From Peptococcaceae bacterium BRH_c4b (GTDB lineage: Bacteria; Bacillota; Desulfotomaculia; Desulfotomaculales; Desulfocucumaceae), in NCBI GenBank assembly GCA_000961595.1, contig LADO01000011.1, forward strand, positions 1-53,884: a stretch of 53,884 nucleotides of DNA, written 5' to 3'. The notes under the pieces were generated by a model, which searched no databases, was not told the origin of the DNA, and worked only from the letters and a program-made list of their open reading frames with translations. Both the position numbers and the translations under genes were made by a program. Below, piece by piece: positions 7,505 to 13,381 of this stretch; within the stretch, counting starts at the first letter, position 1, and each line of letters begins with the position of its first letter.

Positions 7505-8497
7505 ATGAAAAAGTTAAAACACGCGCTTGTTATGTCGGTTATGATCGGGTCGTTGTGTATCTTGCCCGCAGCATTCAACCAGGCGGGCGCCGCTGAAACT
7601 TCATCGGGCAGTGTTTCGGTTTCAGCGCAAGGTGGCTCAGACTCCGGTGCAGGTTCCGATACAGGTTCCGGTACAGGTTCCGGTGCAGGTTCCGGTGCAG
7701 GTTCCGGTACAGGTTCCGGTACAGGTTCCGGTACAAGCTCAGACGCAAGCTCCCTTTCCGGTAATCAAAACCCCTCCCAAAACCAAGCTCAACCCACGGA
7801 GCGGGAGAAAACCAGGGAAAACGCCCCGGATAAGGTTAGCGGCCAACAGGCAAGCCGGGTCATGGAAAATGCTCGGGGTACCCTAAAACAAATCAGGGAG
7901 CAGACCAGGGACCAGGCAGGGGAAAAATGGCAGGAACTGCGCGAGCAGATCAACCAGGTCAAGGAGCAGCGCAAACTGCAGCAGATAACCATGGAAGAGG
8001 CCAAAATCATGATCCGCGAATCCCTTGAACTGGCCAAGGAGCAGCAAAACCTCGAAGAACAGGAAAACAGCCTGAAAGATCTGATTGAAACCGATCCGGC
8101 CGACAAGGAGGCCTATAAAGAACTGGGCGCCACCTACCGGATGAGGGAAGAACACGGCATAAAAGTATTCTCCAACGGGGTGGGAATCAAATTCGATGTC
8201 CCTCCGGTTATCAAGGAAGGCCGCACCCTGATCCCGGTCAGGGCTCTCACCGAAGCGCTCGGGGCAACGGTAAACTATGACGCCGAAAACCAGACAGTGA
8301 CAGTCACCAAGGATGGCACCACCATCGTCCTGACCCTCGACCAGAATGTCGCCCTTGTCAACGGCCAGGAAGTGACCCTTGATGCCAAGGCGGAACTGAA
8401 CAACTCCCGGACCATCGTCCCCTTGAGGTTTATCGCCGAAACATTTAAGTTGAATGTTGGCTACTACCCTGAGGGAGAAATCGTCACTGTAAATTAA
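7505..8497 (+). CDS. Secreted copper-amine-oxidase N-terminal (stalk) domain protein, tail cut by a stop codon
   Basis: A 330-residue exported protein. MKKLKHALVMSVMIGSLCIL followed by PAAFNQAGA is a signal peptide with cleavage near residue 28. A GSGTGSGA low-complexity repeat (about 45-75), a Gln/Glu/Lys-rich coiled coil (about 105-215) and a C-terminal stalk domain follow: RTLIPVRALTEALGATVNYD (about 260-280) and RTIVPLRFIAETF (about 308-320), the two half-repeats of the CuAO_N1 family. The ATG at 7505 has GGAGG at proper distance; one at 7499 is too close. The frame stops at TAA 8495-8497 but stays open for 43 more codons to 8629, encoding a Thr/Gly/Asn-rich tail (TGTTTESNT twice). The stop therefore looks like a recent nonsense change that removed a low-complexity tail. 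The role is probably cell-surface attachment; function unknown. Confidence 0.82.
   Translation: MKKLKHALVMSVMIGSLCILPAAFNQAGAAETSSGSVSVSAQGGSDSGAGSDTGSGTGSGAGSGAGSGTGSGTGSGTSSDASSLSGNQNPSQNQAQPTEREKTRENAPDKVSGQQASRVMENARGTLKQIREQTRDQAGEKWQELREQINQVKEQRKLQQITMEEAKIMIRESLELAKEQQNLEEQENSLKDLIETDPADKEAYKELGATYRMREEHGIKVFSNGVGIKFDVPPVIKEGRTLIPVRALTEALGATVNYDAENQTVTVTKDGTTIVLTLDQNVALVNGQEVTLDAKAELNNSRTIVPLRFIAETFKLNVGYYPEGEIVTVN
7641..7735 (+). repeat. GGTTCCGGTACA / GGTTCCGGTGCA tandem 12-mer in coding sequence
   Basis: About eight tandem 12-base units encoding GSGT/GSGA inside the secreted stalk-domain protein. Such arrays change length by slippage in units that keep the frame. Confidence 0.9.
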
Positions 8498-8632
8498 CCT
8501 GCTACGGATACTATCACAGGAACCACCACAGAAAGCAATACCAGTTGCGCCACGGGAACAACCACAGAAAGCAATACAGGGGGCACTACAGGAAGTACTA
8601 CTCGAAATACCGGAACAAACCCACAGTAATAT

Positions 8633-8678
8633 AACAAGAATGCCGGGTGCTAGTACCAACGCATCCGGCATTCTTGTT
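8633..8678 (+). terminator. Intrinsic terminator, long hairpin
   Basis: AACAAGAATGCCGGgTGC ... GCAtCCGGCATTCTTGTT: near-perfect ~17-bp stem just after the original end (8629) of the stalk-protein frame. It has a T-rich 3' arm rather than a long T run and may act in both directions. Confidence 0.7.
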
Positions 8679-8829
8679 AACTCTACAGTATTATAAGGGA
8701 GTTATCACGATGAGAGTCCTATGAGTCTCGTAAGCGCTTAATCAAAGGGTGCATGGTCAAGGAATAGTGGAAATTTAGGAAATTTAGGGACGGTTCTTGA
8801 ATTGAATGCCAAGACAGAGGAAAAGATGA
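8679..8829. other. Spacer before the ssrA 5' fragment
   Basis: No gene seen. It contains AGGGACGGTTCTTGAATTGA (near 8788), an inverted relative of 3599-3611. Confidence 0.35.
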
Positions 8830-8912
8830 CAGGAGTAGCGAGCCGGGGTTCCATCAGCCCGCAATACGGTGGAAAACTTATAATTGCCAACAACGAATAC
8901 GCTTACGCTGCT
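8830..8912 (+). pseudogene. ssrA: ssrA (tmRNA) copy B, 5' part with tag sequence, inverted
   Basis: Matches the minus strand of the intact ssrA from CAGGAGTAGCGAGCCGGGG through AATACGGTGGAAAAC to the tag. The tag reads GCC AAC AAC GAA TAC GCT TAC GCT GCT (ANNEYAYAA); the resident gene reads ANNEYALAA then TAA. Homology ends exactly after the last alanine codon, and the stop codon side of this copy is at 3940 on the other strand. The first ~35 bases of the tmRNA (acceptor strand) are also missing. Beyond the break lies the C-terminus of tolC-like gene 2. Confidence 0.88.
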
Positions 8913-9025
8913 CTCAACTGGAACTGGAAAAACTGAAGCAGCAGATGCTGGATCTCAACATTCAGCATGACAATATGCAAATGGCCTTCGACAAGCCGTG
9001 GGTATCCACCGGTACCGCCCAGTAG
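8913..9025 (+). pseudogene. tolC-like gene 2, C-terminal end, fused to the ssrA 5' fragment
   Basis: Reads QLELEKLKQQMLDLNIQHDN then MQMAFDKPWVSTGTAQ and stop. It ends like tolC-like gene 1 (LNVQHAYAKLAFQKPW), which identifies it as a TolC-family C-terminus. Its front part is at 3941-4219 on the opposite strand. A hairpin terminator follows at 9049. Confidence 0.8.
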
Positions 9026-9048
9026 AAGAACGTGCCGAATACTAAAAA

Positions 9049-9086
9049 CATGAAGAATACCGGGAGAAATCCCGGTATTCTTCATG
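9049..9086 (+). terminator. Perfect hairpin after the tolC-like tail
   Basis: CATGAAGAATACCGGG agaaat CCCGGTATTCTTCATG: a 16-bp perfect stem. A very strong hairpin, probably the original terminator of tolC-like gene 2. Confidence 0.75.
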
Positions 9087-9128
9087 TAACTCAACTATGT
9101 TGGATGAGGGATAGGGCGCTTTGACGCG

Positions 9129-9641
9129 CTATGATTGTTTTTCTATACGCAGCAGGCGGAGTTCCCGGTCATGTTCTCTTATACGGGCATCCGTGTCAAT
9201 TGACCGGTGGAAAAGAGACTCAATACCATCCTCGATACGTGCCTGACTGTCCCGTATGCTGGCAAAGTAGTCCATGTATAATGTGTGGGTGTCAAAGAGG
9301 ATACGGATTTTGTCTATGACTTCGTTTTCAATTCGGGTTTCCAATTTCAGCTGGTTGGTTTCCAAGTTATCAACCTTGAATTCCAGCTTGCCGACAGCGC
9401 CTTCCAGGTTGTCCACCTTGACTTCCAGCTTGCCGACAGTACCTTCCAGTCTGTCCACCTTGACTTCCAATTTGCCGACAGCGCTTCCTAGGCTGTCCAC
9501 CTTTTCTTCCAGCTTGCCAAAAGAGTTTTCTATGTTGTCAACCTTTGATGCTGTCTTAACTTGGTTTTCTTCCAGATTGTCGAAACGATGGCTTAGTTTT
9601 TTTACTTCGGCAATAATTTCTTTTAATAATTGTTCACTCAT
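9129..9641 (-). CDS. Coiled-coil protein with four 14-residue repeats
   Basis: A 170-residue hydrophilic protein, almost entirely coiled coil. After an N-terminal MSEQLLKEIIAEVKKLSHRF there are about four imperfect repeats of the type VGKLEVKVDxLEGA (roughly residues 43-98), each 14 residues or two heptads. A helical tail follows with LFDTHTLYMDYFASIRDSQA and a basic end. There is no signal peptide or membrane segment. A similar architecture is common in small Firmicute proteins of unknown function, some phage- or plasmid-linked. I do not recognise a function. It lies between the inverted segment and hicBA within the ssrA-associated accessory region. Confidence 0.75.
   Translation of the reverse strand: MSEQLLKEIIAEVKKLSHRFDNLEENQVKTASKVDNIENSFGKLEEKVDSLGSAVGKLEVKVDRLEGTVGKLEVKVDNLEGAVGKLEFKVDNLETNQLKLETRIENEVIDKIRILFDTHTLYMDYFASIRDSQARIEDGIESLFHRSIDTDARIREHDRELRLLRIEKQS
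9375..9545 (-). repeat. 42-bp tandem repeats encoding the coiled-coil units
   Basis: Four imperfect 42-base units containing CTTCCAGCTTGCCGACAG separated by GTCCACCTTGACTTCCA. The period of three times fourteen keeps the heptad phase, so the protein can lengthen or shorten by recombination. Confidence 0.85.
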
Positions 9642-9810
9642 CTGATTAGTTTCCTCTAAGACACTTTTTTATACAACGGCGCTATGTTGTTAATATTATA
9701 CAATTTTCAAGCCAGATAGTCGATATCTCAATCTAAATAAAAGGGGACAGGTTTTTTTACAACTCCAAGACTGATACAAAAAATGCAGCATTTTCCATAA
9801 AATAAGGGGC

Positions 9811-9925
9811 TTGACGGTGCCTGGCCCTTAACTTATTAACTTATTTTACCATATCGATAAAGGGCATAAAAAAAGCGAGTTGTCAGACACTCGCTTTGAG
9901 ATTCTTAGAAGGTGAGGGCGGGGCA
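9811..9925. repeat. GGTGCC/TTAACTT repeat, minus-strand terminator and short ssrA-end scrap
   Basis: GACGGTGCCTGGCCCTTAACTT ... TTATTTTACC repeats the sequence at the jetC break (3256-3291). It is followed by a minus-strand terminator (AAAGCGAGTgtctgacAACTCGCTTTTTTT, 9868-9898), then GTGAGGGCGGGGCATCT (9906-9922), matching the altered ssrA 3' ends of remnants A and B (GGCGGGGGCATCT). The order repeat, terminator, ssrA end is the same as at 3256-3365. I read it as a further scar of the same kind. The terminator probably serves hicA. Confidence 0.6.
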
Positions 9926-9926
9926 T

Positions 9927-10148
9927 CTATAGTAAGTCTATAAGTTCGTCAACGGATAGACCGGCTTGTTCCAGGATACTTTTAACAATAACCGGGCTGA
10001 GTGTTTCACCTGTATGTACGGGAATGGTTACTAGGCGGCTTCCGGGCCGATGGAGGTGATAGTGACTTCCGGTGACCCTGATTACAGAGAAACCAACGTG
10101 TTTTAAAGCGGCAACCTTCTTACCGGTAGTCCTCGGTAATCTGGTCAC
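9927..10148 (-). CDS. hicA: HicA-type mRNA interferase toxin
   Basis: A 73-residue HicA/YcfA family protein with a small dsRNA-binding-like fold. The key region is GFSVIRVTGSHYHLHRPG (about residues 18-35). It contains the G-S-H-x-H motif with the catalytic histidine, followed by VTIPVHTGETLSPVIVKSIL. It cleaves mRNA when free of its antitoxin. The start overlaps the end of hicB by four bases. The gene is complete; a terminator follows at 9868-9898. Its order (antitoxin first) is one of the two known for hic pairs. Confidence 0.92.
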   Translation of the reverse strand: MTRLPRTTGKKVAALKHVGFSVIRVTGSHYHLHRPGSRLVTIPVHTGETLSPVIVKSILEQAGLSVDELIDLL

Positions 10149-10372
10149 GATACGTTGACCTGTACTTCGGCAAATTCAACGTCTCCCTTAGGAACCGGCT
10201 GGCCTATAATTTTTAGTGCCTTGATATGGCCGGCAATCGCCTCATGTGCTCGTTCCAACGCCTCCTCCCGGTTTTTTCCCTGGGTCACACAGCCGGGCAA
10301 TGCGGGGACGGTCACAGCGTATACCTTTTCTTCACTGTCCCATTCCAGTACTAATTTGAACTTACGTATCAA
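10145..10372 (-). CDS. hicB: HicB-type antitoxin
   Basis: A 75-residue HicB/UPF0150 protein: KFKLVLEWDSEEKVYAVTVP, ALPGCVTQGKNREEALERAH, then EAIAGHIKALKIIGQPVPKG. The conserved ALPGCVTQG turn is present. No C-terminal ribbon-helix-helix or HTH DNA-binding domain is seen, so it is the short form, which may neutralise HicA without repressing. The start is TTG at 10372 with GGAGGG six bases upstream. It is paired with hicA downstream. Confidence 0.92.
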   Translation of the reverse strand: MIRKFKLVLEWDSEEKVYAVTVPALPGCVTQGKNREEALERAHEAIAGHIKALKIIGQPVPKGDVEFAEVQVNVS

Positions 10373-10418
10373 TGCAATCCCTCCTTGTATTACAGGCAGG
10401 CGGTTTATTGATAATATA

Positions 10419-10454
10419 TGGTGGAGGTGTGGGAGTTGACCCCATACCCGAAGG
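10419..10454 (-). repeat. ssrA/tRNA 3'-end-like scrap
   Basis: TGGTGGAGGTGTGGGAGTTG followed by ACCCCATACCCGAAGG resembles the last ~36 bases of ssrA (TGGTGGAGGCGGGGGGAGTC, GAACCCACCGTCCGAAAG), CCA end included. Unlike A and B, it keeps a T-arm-like AGTTGACCC. It lies between the hicB promoter side and a second hicB-like remnant. It is probably an old attachment-site copy left by an integrating element. Confidence 0.5.
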
Positions 10455-10455
10455 T

Positions 10456-10636
10456 CTAGGTCTTGAGATCTTGGGCGTTCTTATCTGACAGGCACAGTTT
10501 TATTACTTCTTTATTCTTGTCTCCAGGTCGCCCGAGATTATCGGCCTGGTATGACATCCAGGCAGGGCGGGAACCGAAGCTATATAAATCCGTCTTCATC
10601 TTTTTCGATTAGTATTGTAAATCTGTGTTTTTGCAA
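10456..10636 (-). pseudogene. HicB-like (UPF0150) antitoxin remnant, frameshifted
   Basis: From a TTG at 10636 the minus strand reads QKHRFTILIEKDEDGFIASV then PALPGCHT, the classic HicB/UPF0150 N-terminus. It then loses the expected frame (RPIISGDLETRIKK, stop). The normal tail EVIKLCLSDKNAQDLKT continues in the next frame to a TAG at 10456. It differs in sequence from the intact hicB beside it and has no toxin partner, so it is a remnant of another hic pair. Confidence 0.72.
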
Positions 10637-10663
10637 CACATCTTCCCCTTTACCGGGAGTTTC

Positions 10664-10691
10664 AAAAAAAGCCAGCTATAACAGCTGACTT
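10664..10691 (-). terminator. ssrA terminator
   Basis: On the minus strand AGTCAGCTGttaTAGCTGGCTTTTTTT: 8-9 bp stem with a run of T, directly after the tmRNA CCA end. Confidence 0.85.
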
Positions 10692-10696
10692 ATAAG

Positions 10697-11048
10697 TGGT
10701 GGAGGCGGGGGGAGTCGAACCCACCGTCCGAAAGAACGACCACAGGAGTCTCTCCGAGCGCAGACTATGATTTAGATTTCGCGCCCTTGGCGGCCACAGT
10801 CAACCTCCGCAGGTGCTATCTCGATGAGAGTCCCTTTAAGCCTCCGAGAATTGGCTTAAAAGCAAGCCCGTTTAAATGACGCCTCAGCCCAGGCCACGGG
10901 CCCAACGCGGGTGAGACGTTATCTGCAATTAAGCAGCTAAAGCGTATTCGTTGTTGGCAATTAAATGTTTTCCACCGTATTGCGGGCAGATGGAACCCCG
11001 GCTCGCTACTCCTGCCACCAATTCCCCCGTCGAAACCATTACGCCCCC
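10697..11048 (-). ncRNA. ssrA: Transfer-messenger RNA (intact)
   Basis: A 352-base tmRNA. The 5' end GGGGGCG (11048 downward) pairs with CGCCTCC before the terminal CCA (10697-10699). The 5' domain carries GGTTTCGACGGGGG, typical of tmRNA, and the T-arm TTCGACT is present. The tag reading frame GCC AAC AAC GAA TAC GCT TTA GCT GCT TAA (10960 down to 10931) encodes ANNEYALAA, ending in the Ala-Ala degron read by ClpXP-type proteases. Pseudoknot stems such as TTTAAGCC/GGCTTAAA are complete. It rescues ribosomes stalled on broken mRNA together with SmpB, whose gene ends 10 bases upstream. ssrA 3' ends are frequent integration targets, and several damaged copies lie to the left. Confidence 0.97.
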
Positions 11049-11058
11049 ATATTAAATT

Positions 11059-11520
11059 TTATGATTGCTTCATGCTTTCTTTCCTGGCGCGGTCCATATC
11101 CCTCTTGGCGTCTTTTTCAGCCAGGTCATCCCGCTTGTCGTACAGTTTCTTGCCACGGGCCAGGGAAAGCTCTACCTTGGCCCAGCCCCGCTTGAAATAC
11201 ATCTTCAGCGGGATAATAGCCAGCCCCTTTTCCCGGGATTTGCCTAAAAGCCTCATCACTTCATGCTTGTGCATCAGCAGGCGGCGTATCCGCTTGGGCT
11301 CGTGGTTGAACCTGTTGCCCTGCTCGTAAGGGCTTATATGCAAATTGTACAACAATAATTCGGCATTATCAACCTTGGCATAGCTGTCCTGGAGGTTCGC
11401 CTTGCCGGCCCGGAGGGATTTGACCTCGGTGCCGGATAACTCTATACCGGCCTCGAAGGTTTCCAGTATATGATATTCGTGACGGGCCTTTCTGTTTACG
11501 GTTATAATTTTTTCCGACAT
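11059..11520 (-). CDS. smpB: SsrA-binding protein SmpB
   Basis: A 153-residue SmpB of normal length. It has the characteristic start [17 protein letters not shown], the oligonucleotide-binding barrel with [20 protein letters not shown] and DSYAKV, and the basic C-terminal tail ([20 protein letters not shown]) that enters the empty mRNA channel. It binds tmRNA and delivers it to stalled ribosomes. The ATG at 11520 has AGGGG nearby and gives the family's usual N-terminus; an in-frame ATG at 11544 is possible. The gene is immediately upstream of ssrA on the same strand, so the two are probably transcribed together. Confidence 0.96.
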   Translation of the reverse strand: MSEKIITVNRKARHEYHILETFEAGIELSGTEVKSLRAGKANLQDSYAKVDNAELLLYNLHISPYEQGNRFNHEPKRIRRLLMHKHEVMRLLGKSREKGLAIIPLKMYFKRGWAKVELSLARGKKLYDKRDDLAEKDAKRDMDRARKESMKQS

Positions 11521-11607
11521 AGGGCTGCCCCTTTTGACCGCCATTGTATTTCCTAAAGAAGCGGTAAAAATTATTATAACCTATATACAGTAATTATTCA
11601 ACTTGCA

Positions 11608-11773
11608 TTATAACCCCAGTTCACCGGAAATTTCCTGCATAGCTTTCAGGCTTGAATCAAGAAAAATGGCGGGCAAGTCCCCGCATAACCACTTCCACCG
11701 GCAGGCTATGTTTAATCGGTTTGGCGTTTTGAAGGTGTGTCAGTAAAAGTGCTAAAGCTTCGTTTCTGTTCAT
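11608..11773 (-). pseudogene. HD/HDIG-domain hydrolase remnant with the core deleted
   Basis: The minus strand from ATG 11773 reads MNRNEALALLLTHLQNAKPI and KHSLPVEVVMRGLARHFS, the N-terminus of the HD-domain hydrolases common in clostridia (MNREEALELL, then LIKHxLAVEAVMR). It stops after about 39 codons. In another frame SLKAMQEISGELGL, the family's C-terminal end, follows and ends at 11608. So roughly the middle 130 residues, including the catalytic HD motif, are gone. A ribosome site (GGAGGT) is retained before the start. Confidence 0.7.
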
Positions 11774-11803
11774 TGACTTACCTCCGGTTTGTGATGTCAG
11801 CGG

Positions 11804-12232
11804 TTATAATATACCGTCCAGCAAATTGCTGTCTGGTTTGAGCTGTAAGAACTTGCCCGTAGCCCTGACGGCAATCCTTCCGTCGGGCAGCAGTAGCTTG
11901 CCCTCCATGATGTGCAATCTGCCCCTGCCGCCTGTTTTCTCAGATTCTATGGTCAGCGGTGTTTCCACAGGCACTGCCAGGCTGTAGCGGGTGGTCATCT
12001 CGGCGGTCATGACGCCTATATCTTTTAGCCACAGCCATTGGGCCATGGTTTCGTCCAGCAGGGTGGCGATAAGTCCTCCGTGCATAAAGCCGTTCCAGCC
12101 CTGGTACTCTTTGCTGGCGGTAAAGGTGGTGCGGCAGATGCCGTCCTGCATAGTAAAATTCAGTTTAAAGCCTATGGGGTTGGCCGGGCTGCAGCCGAAG
12201 CACATGTGTGTGCTTACATCGGGTACGCTCAA
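11804..12232 (-). CDS. Hotdog-fold thioesterase, PaaI/YigI-like
   Basis: A 142-residue single hotdog-domain protein of the acyl-CoA thioesterase superfamily. Near the N-terminus it has CFGCSPANPIGFKLNF (about residues 11-26), then GWNGFMHGGLIATLLDETMA (about 46-65), the HGG...D/E active-site helix signature of PaaI-type thioesterases. The strand TTRYSLAVPVETPLTIE follows. It probably hydrolyses a CoA or other thioester; the substrate cannot be read from sequence. The start is a TTG at 12232 supported by GGAGG seven bases upstream. There are no operon partners. Confidence 0.85.
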   Translation of the reverse strand: MSVPDVSTHMCFGCSPANPIGFKLNFTMQDGICRTTFTASKEYQGWNGFMHGGLIATLLDETMAQWLWLKDIGVMTAEMTTRYSLAVPVETPLTIESEKTGGRGRLHIMEGKLLLPDGRIAVRATGKFLQLKPDSNLLDGIL

Positions 12233-12627
12233 TCCGGTGTCCTCCTTAATCTGATAACTGGTGAGACTGCGGCCCGCATACCGCAGCAGCAGATACCAGA
12301 TTAAACTGGTAACCCCATTATTTTACTAAAAAAATTAGGACGTGACAAGTGAACCGCCCCCACCTGCAGAGGATGGGGGACAGTGGTGACGTTACTGCAG
12401 TCAAACGAATAGGGCTACAGAAAAAGGCCAGGAGTAATAACCCCATTTAAGGCGACCTTGCAAAATAATATCATTCAGCATACATGCACTCTTCGTAAAA
12501 GGGGCCACAGGATAATTCGGGGTAAAGTACACGATAAGGCATTTATCTTTTTTGTCAATAACCAACCTGTGTTCGGCAGGATTTTAGCGCCATTATAAAG
12601 AATGACGCCTTCGGAGGTATAAAAATT
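12233..12627. other. Intergenic region, no gene
   Basis: About 395 bases with no convincing open frame on either strand. It contains CCGCCCCCACCTGCAGAGGA (near 12356) and CTGTGTTCGGCAGGATTTTA (near 12568), neither of which I can assign to an element with confidence. The end holds the ribosome site GGAGGT of the downstream lysE-type gene. Confidence 0.4.
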
Positions 12628-13329
12628 TTGGATCTTACAGCATTATTTACAACAGCGTTGATAGTTGGTTTTTCCGGGGCCATGATGCCCGGGCCCTTAC
12701 TGACCTTCACCATTGCGGAAACCGCCAAAAGGGGATTTGTGGCCGGGCCGCTGATCATACTCGGTCATGCTATTTTGGAACTGGCCCTGGTGTTAGGTTT
12801 GGCATTCGGGCTGGCGGCGGTTTTCACCATGGCCGGGGTGACAAATGCCATAGGAATCGTAGGGGGTCTTTTCCTCATTTACCTCGGCTGGGGGATGAGC
12901 AGGGATGCCTATTTGGGCAGGGTGTCTCTTGATGATGCCTTAAATAATAAAGCAGCACAAAAGGACAATGGGGGTAATGACGGTGCTAATGACACATGTC
13001 CGCAGGCGGATAAAAAAGTAGCTGCAGGTGGCATACACCCTGTGCCGGGGGGCATTTTGTTAAGTCTGTCCAATCCTTATTGGAGTTTATGGTGGGCTAC
13101 GGTGGGTCTGGAGTTTATTAACAGGTCAATGAAATTTGGTTTGCCGGGTCTGACCAGCTTTTTTGGCGGTCACATCATGGCGGATTTGATCTGGTACAGC
13201 CTTATAGCCGGAGCCGTAGCAGGGGGCAGACGTTTCCTGAGTCAGAATCTTTATAAGGGTATACTGGTGTTTTCGGGTCTTTTCCTTATTGGCCTGGGTG
13301 GGTATTTTATCTATGATGCAGTGATATGA
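12628..13329 (+). CDS. LysE/RhtB-family amino-acid exporter
   Basis: A 233-residue membrane protein with about six transmembrane helices. The LysE hallmark is the first helix and loop, FSGAMMPGPLLTFTIAETAK (about residues 15-34), including the conserved MxPGP motif. Further helices are at GPLIILGHAILELALVLGLA and GIVGGLFLIYLGWG. A hydrophilic loop of about 35 residues rich in Asn, Asp and Gly (about 103-135) is longer than usual. The C-terminal helices end in GLFLIGLGGYFIYDAVI. The start is TTG at 12628 with GGAGGT 8 bases upstream. It probably exports amino acids or related small compounds; specificity unknown. Confidence 0.88.
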   Translation: MDLTALFTTALIVGFSGAMMPGPLLTFTIAETAKRGFVAGPLIILGHAILELALVLGLAFGLAAVFTMAGVTNAIGIVGGLFLIYLGWGMSRDAYLGRVSLDDALNNKAAQKDNGGNDGANDTCPQADKKVAAGGIHPVPGGILLSLSNPYWSLWWATVGLEFINRSMKFGLPGLTSFFGGHIMADLIWYSLIAGAVAGGRRFLSQNLYKGILVFSGLFLIGLGGYFIYDAVI

Positions 13330-13381
13330 TGTTACTTATACCGGGTAGAATAGTATTATAAAATTTGCCGGGGGGATGTAT

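Noticed and set aside
7611-7886. Frame encoding VPVQVPVQ repeats
   Set aside because: It is the +1/+2 shadow of the GSGT/GSGA tandem repeat in the stalk-domain gene.
9375-9545. Possible CRISPR-like array
   Set aside because: The 42-bp units are contiguous, in frame and coding for a coiled coil; there are no unique spacers.
10965-11329. Small open frames opposite ssrA and smpB
   Set aside because: They are shadows of the intact tmRNA and smpB, without ribosome sites.
12340-12420. GC-rich CCGCCCCCACC / GATGGGGGA stretch suspected as an insertion-sequence end
   Set aside because: Only one copy, no matching inverted end and no transposase remnant could be found.
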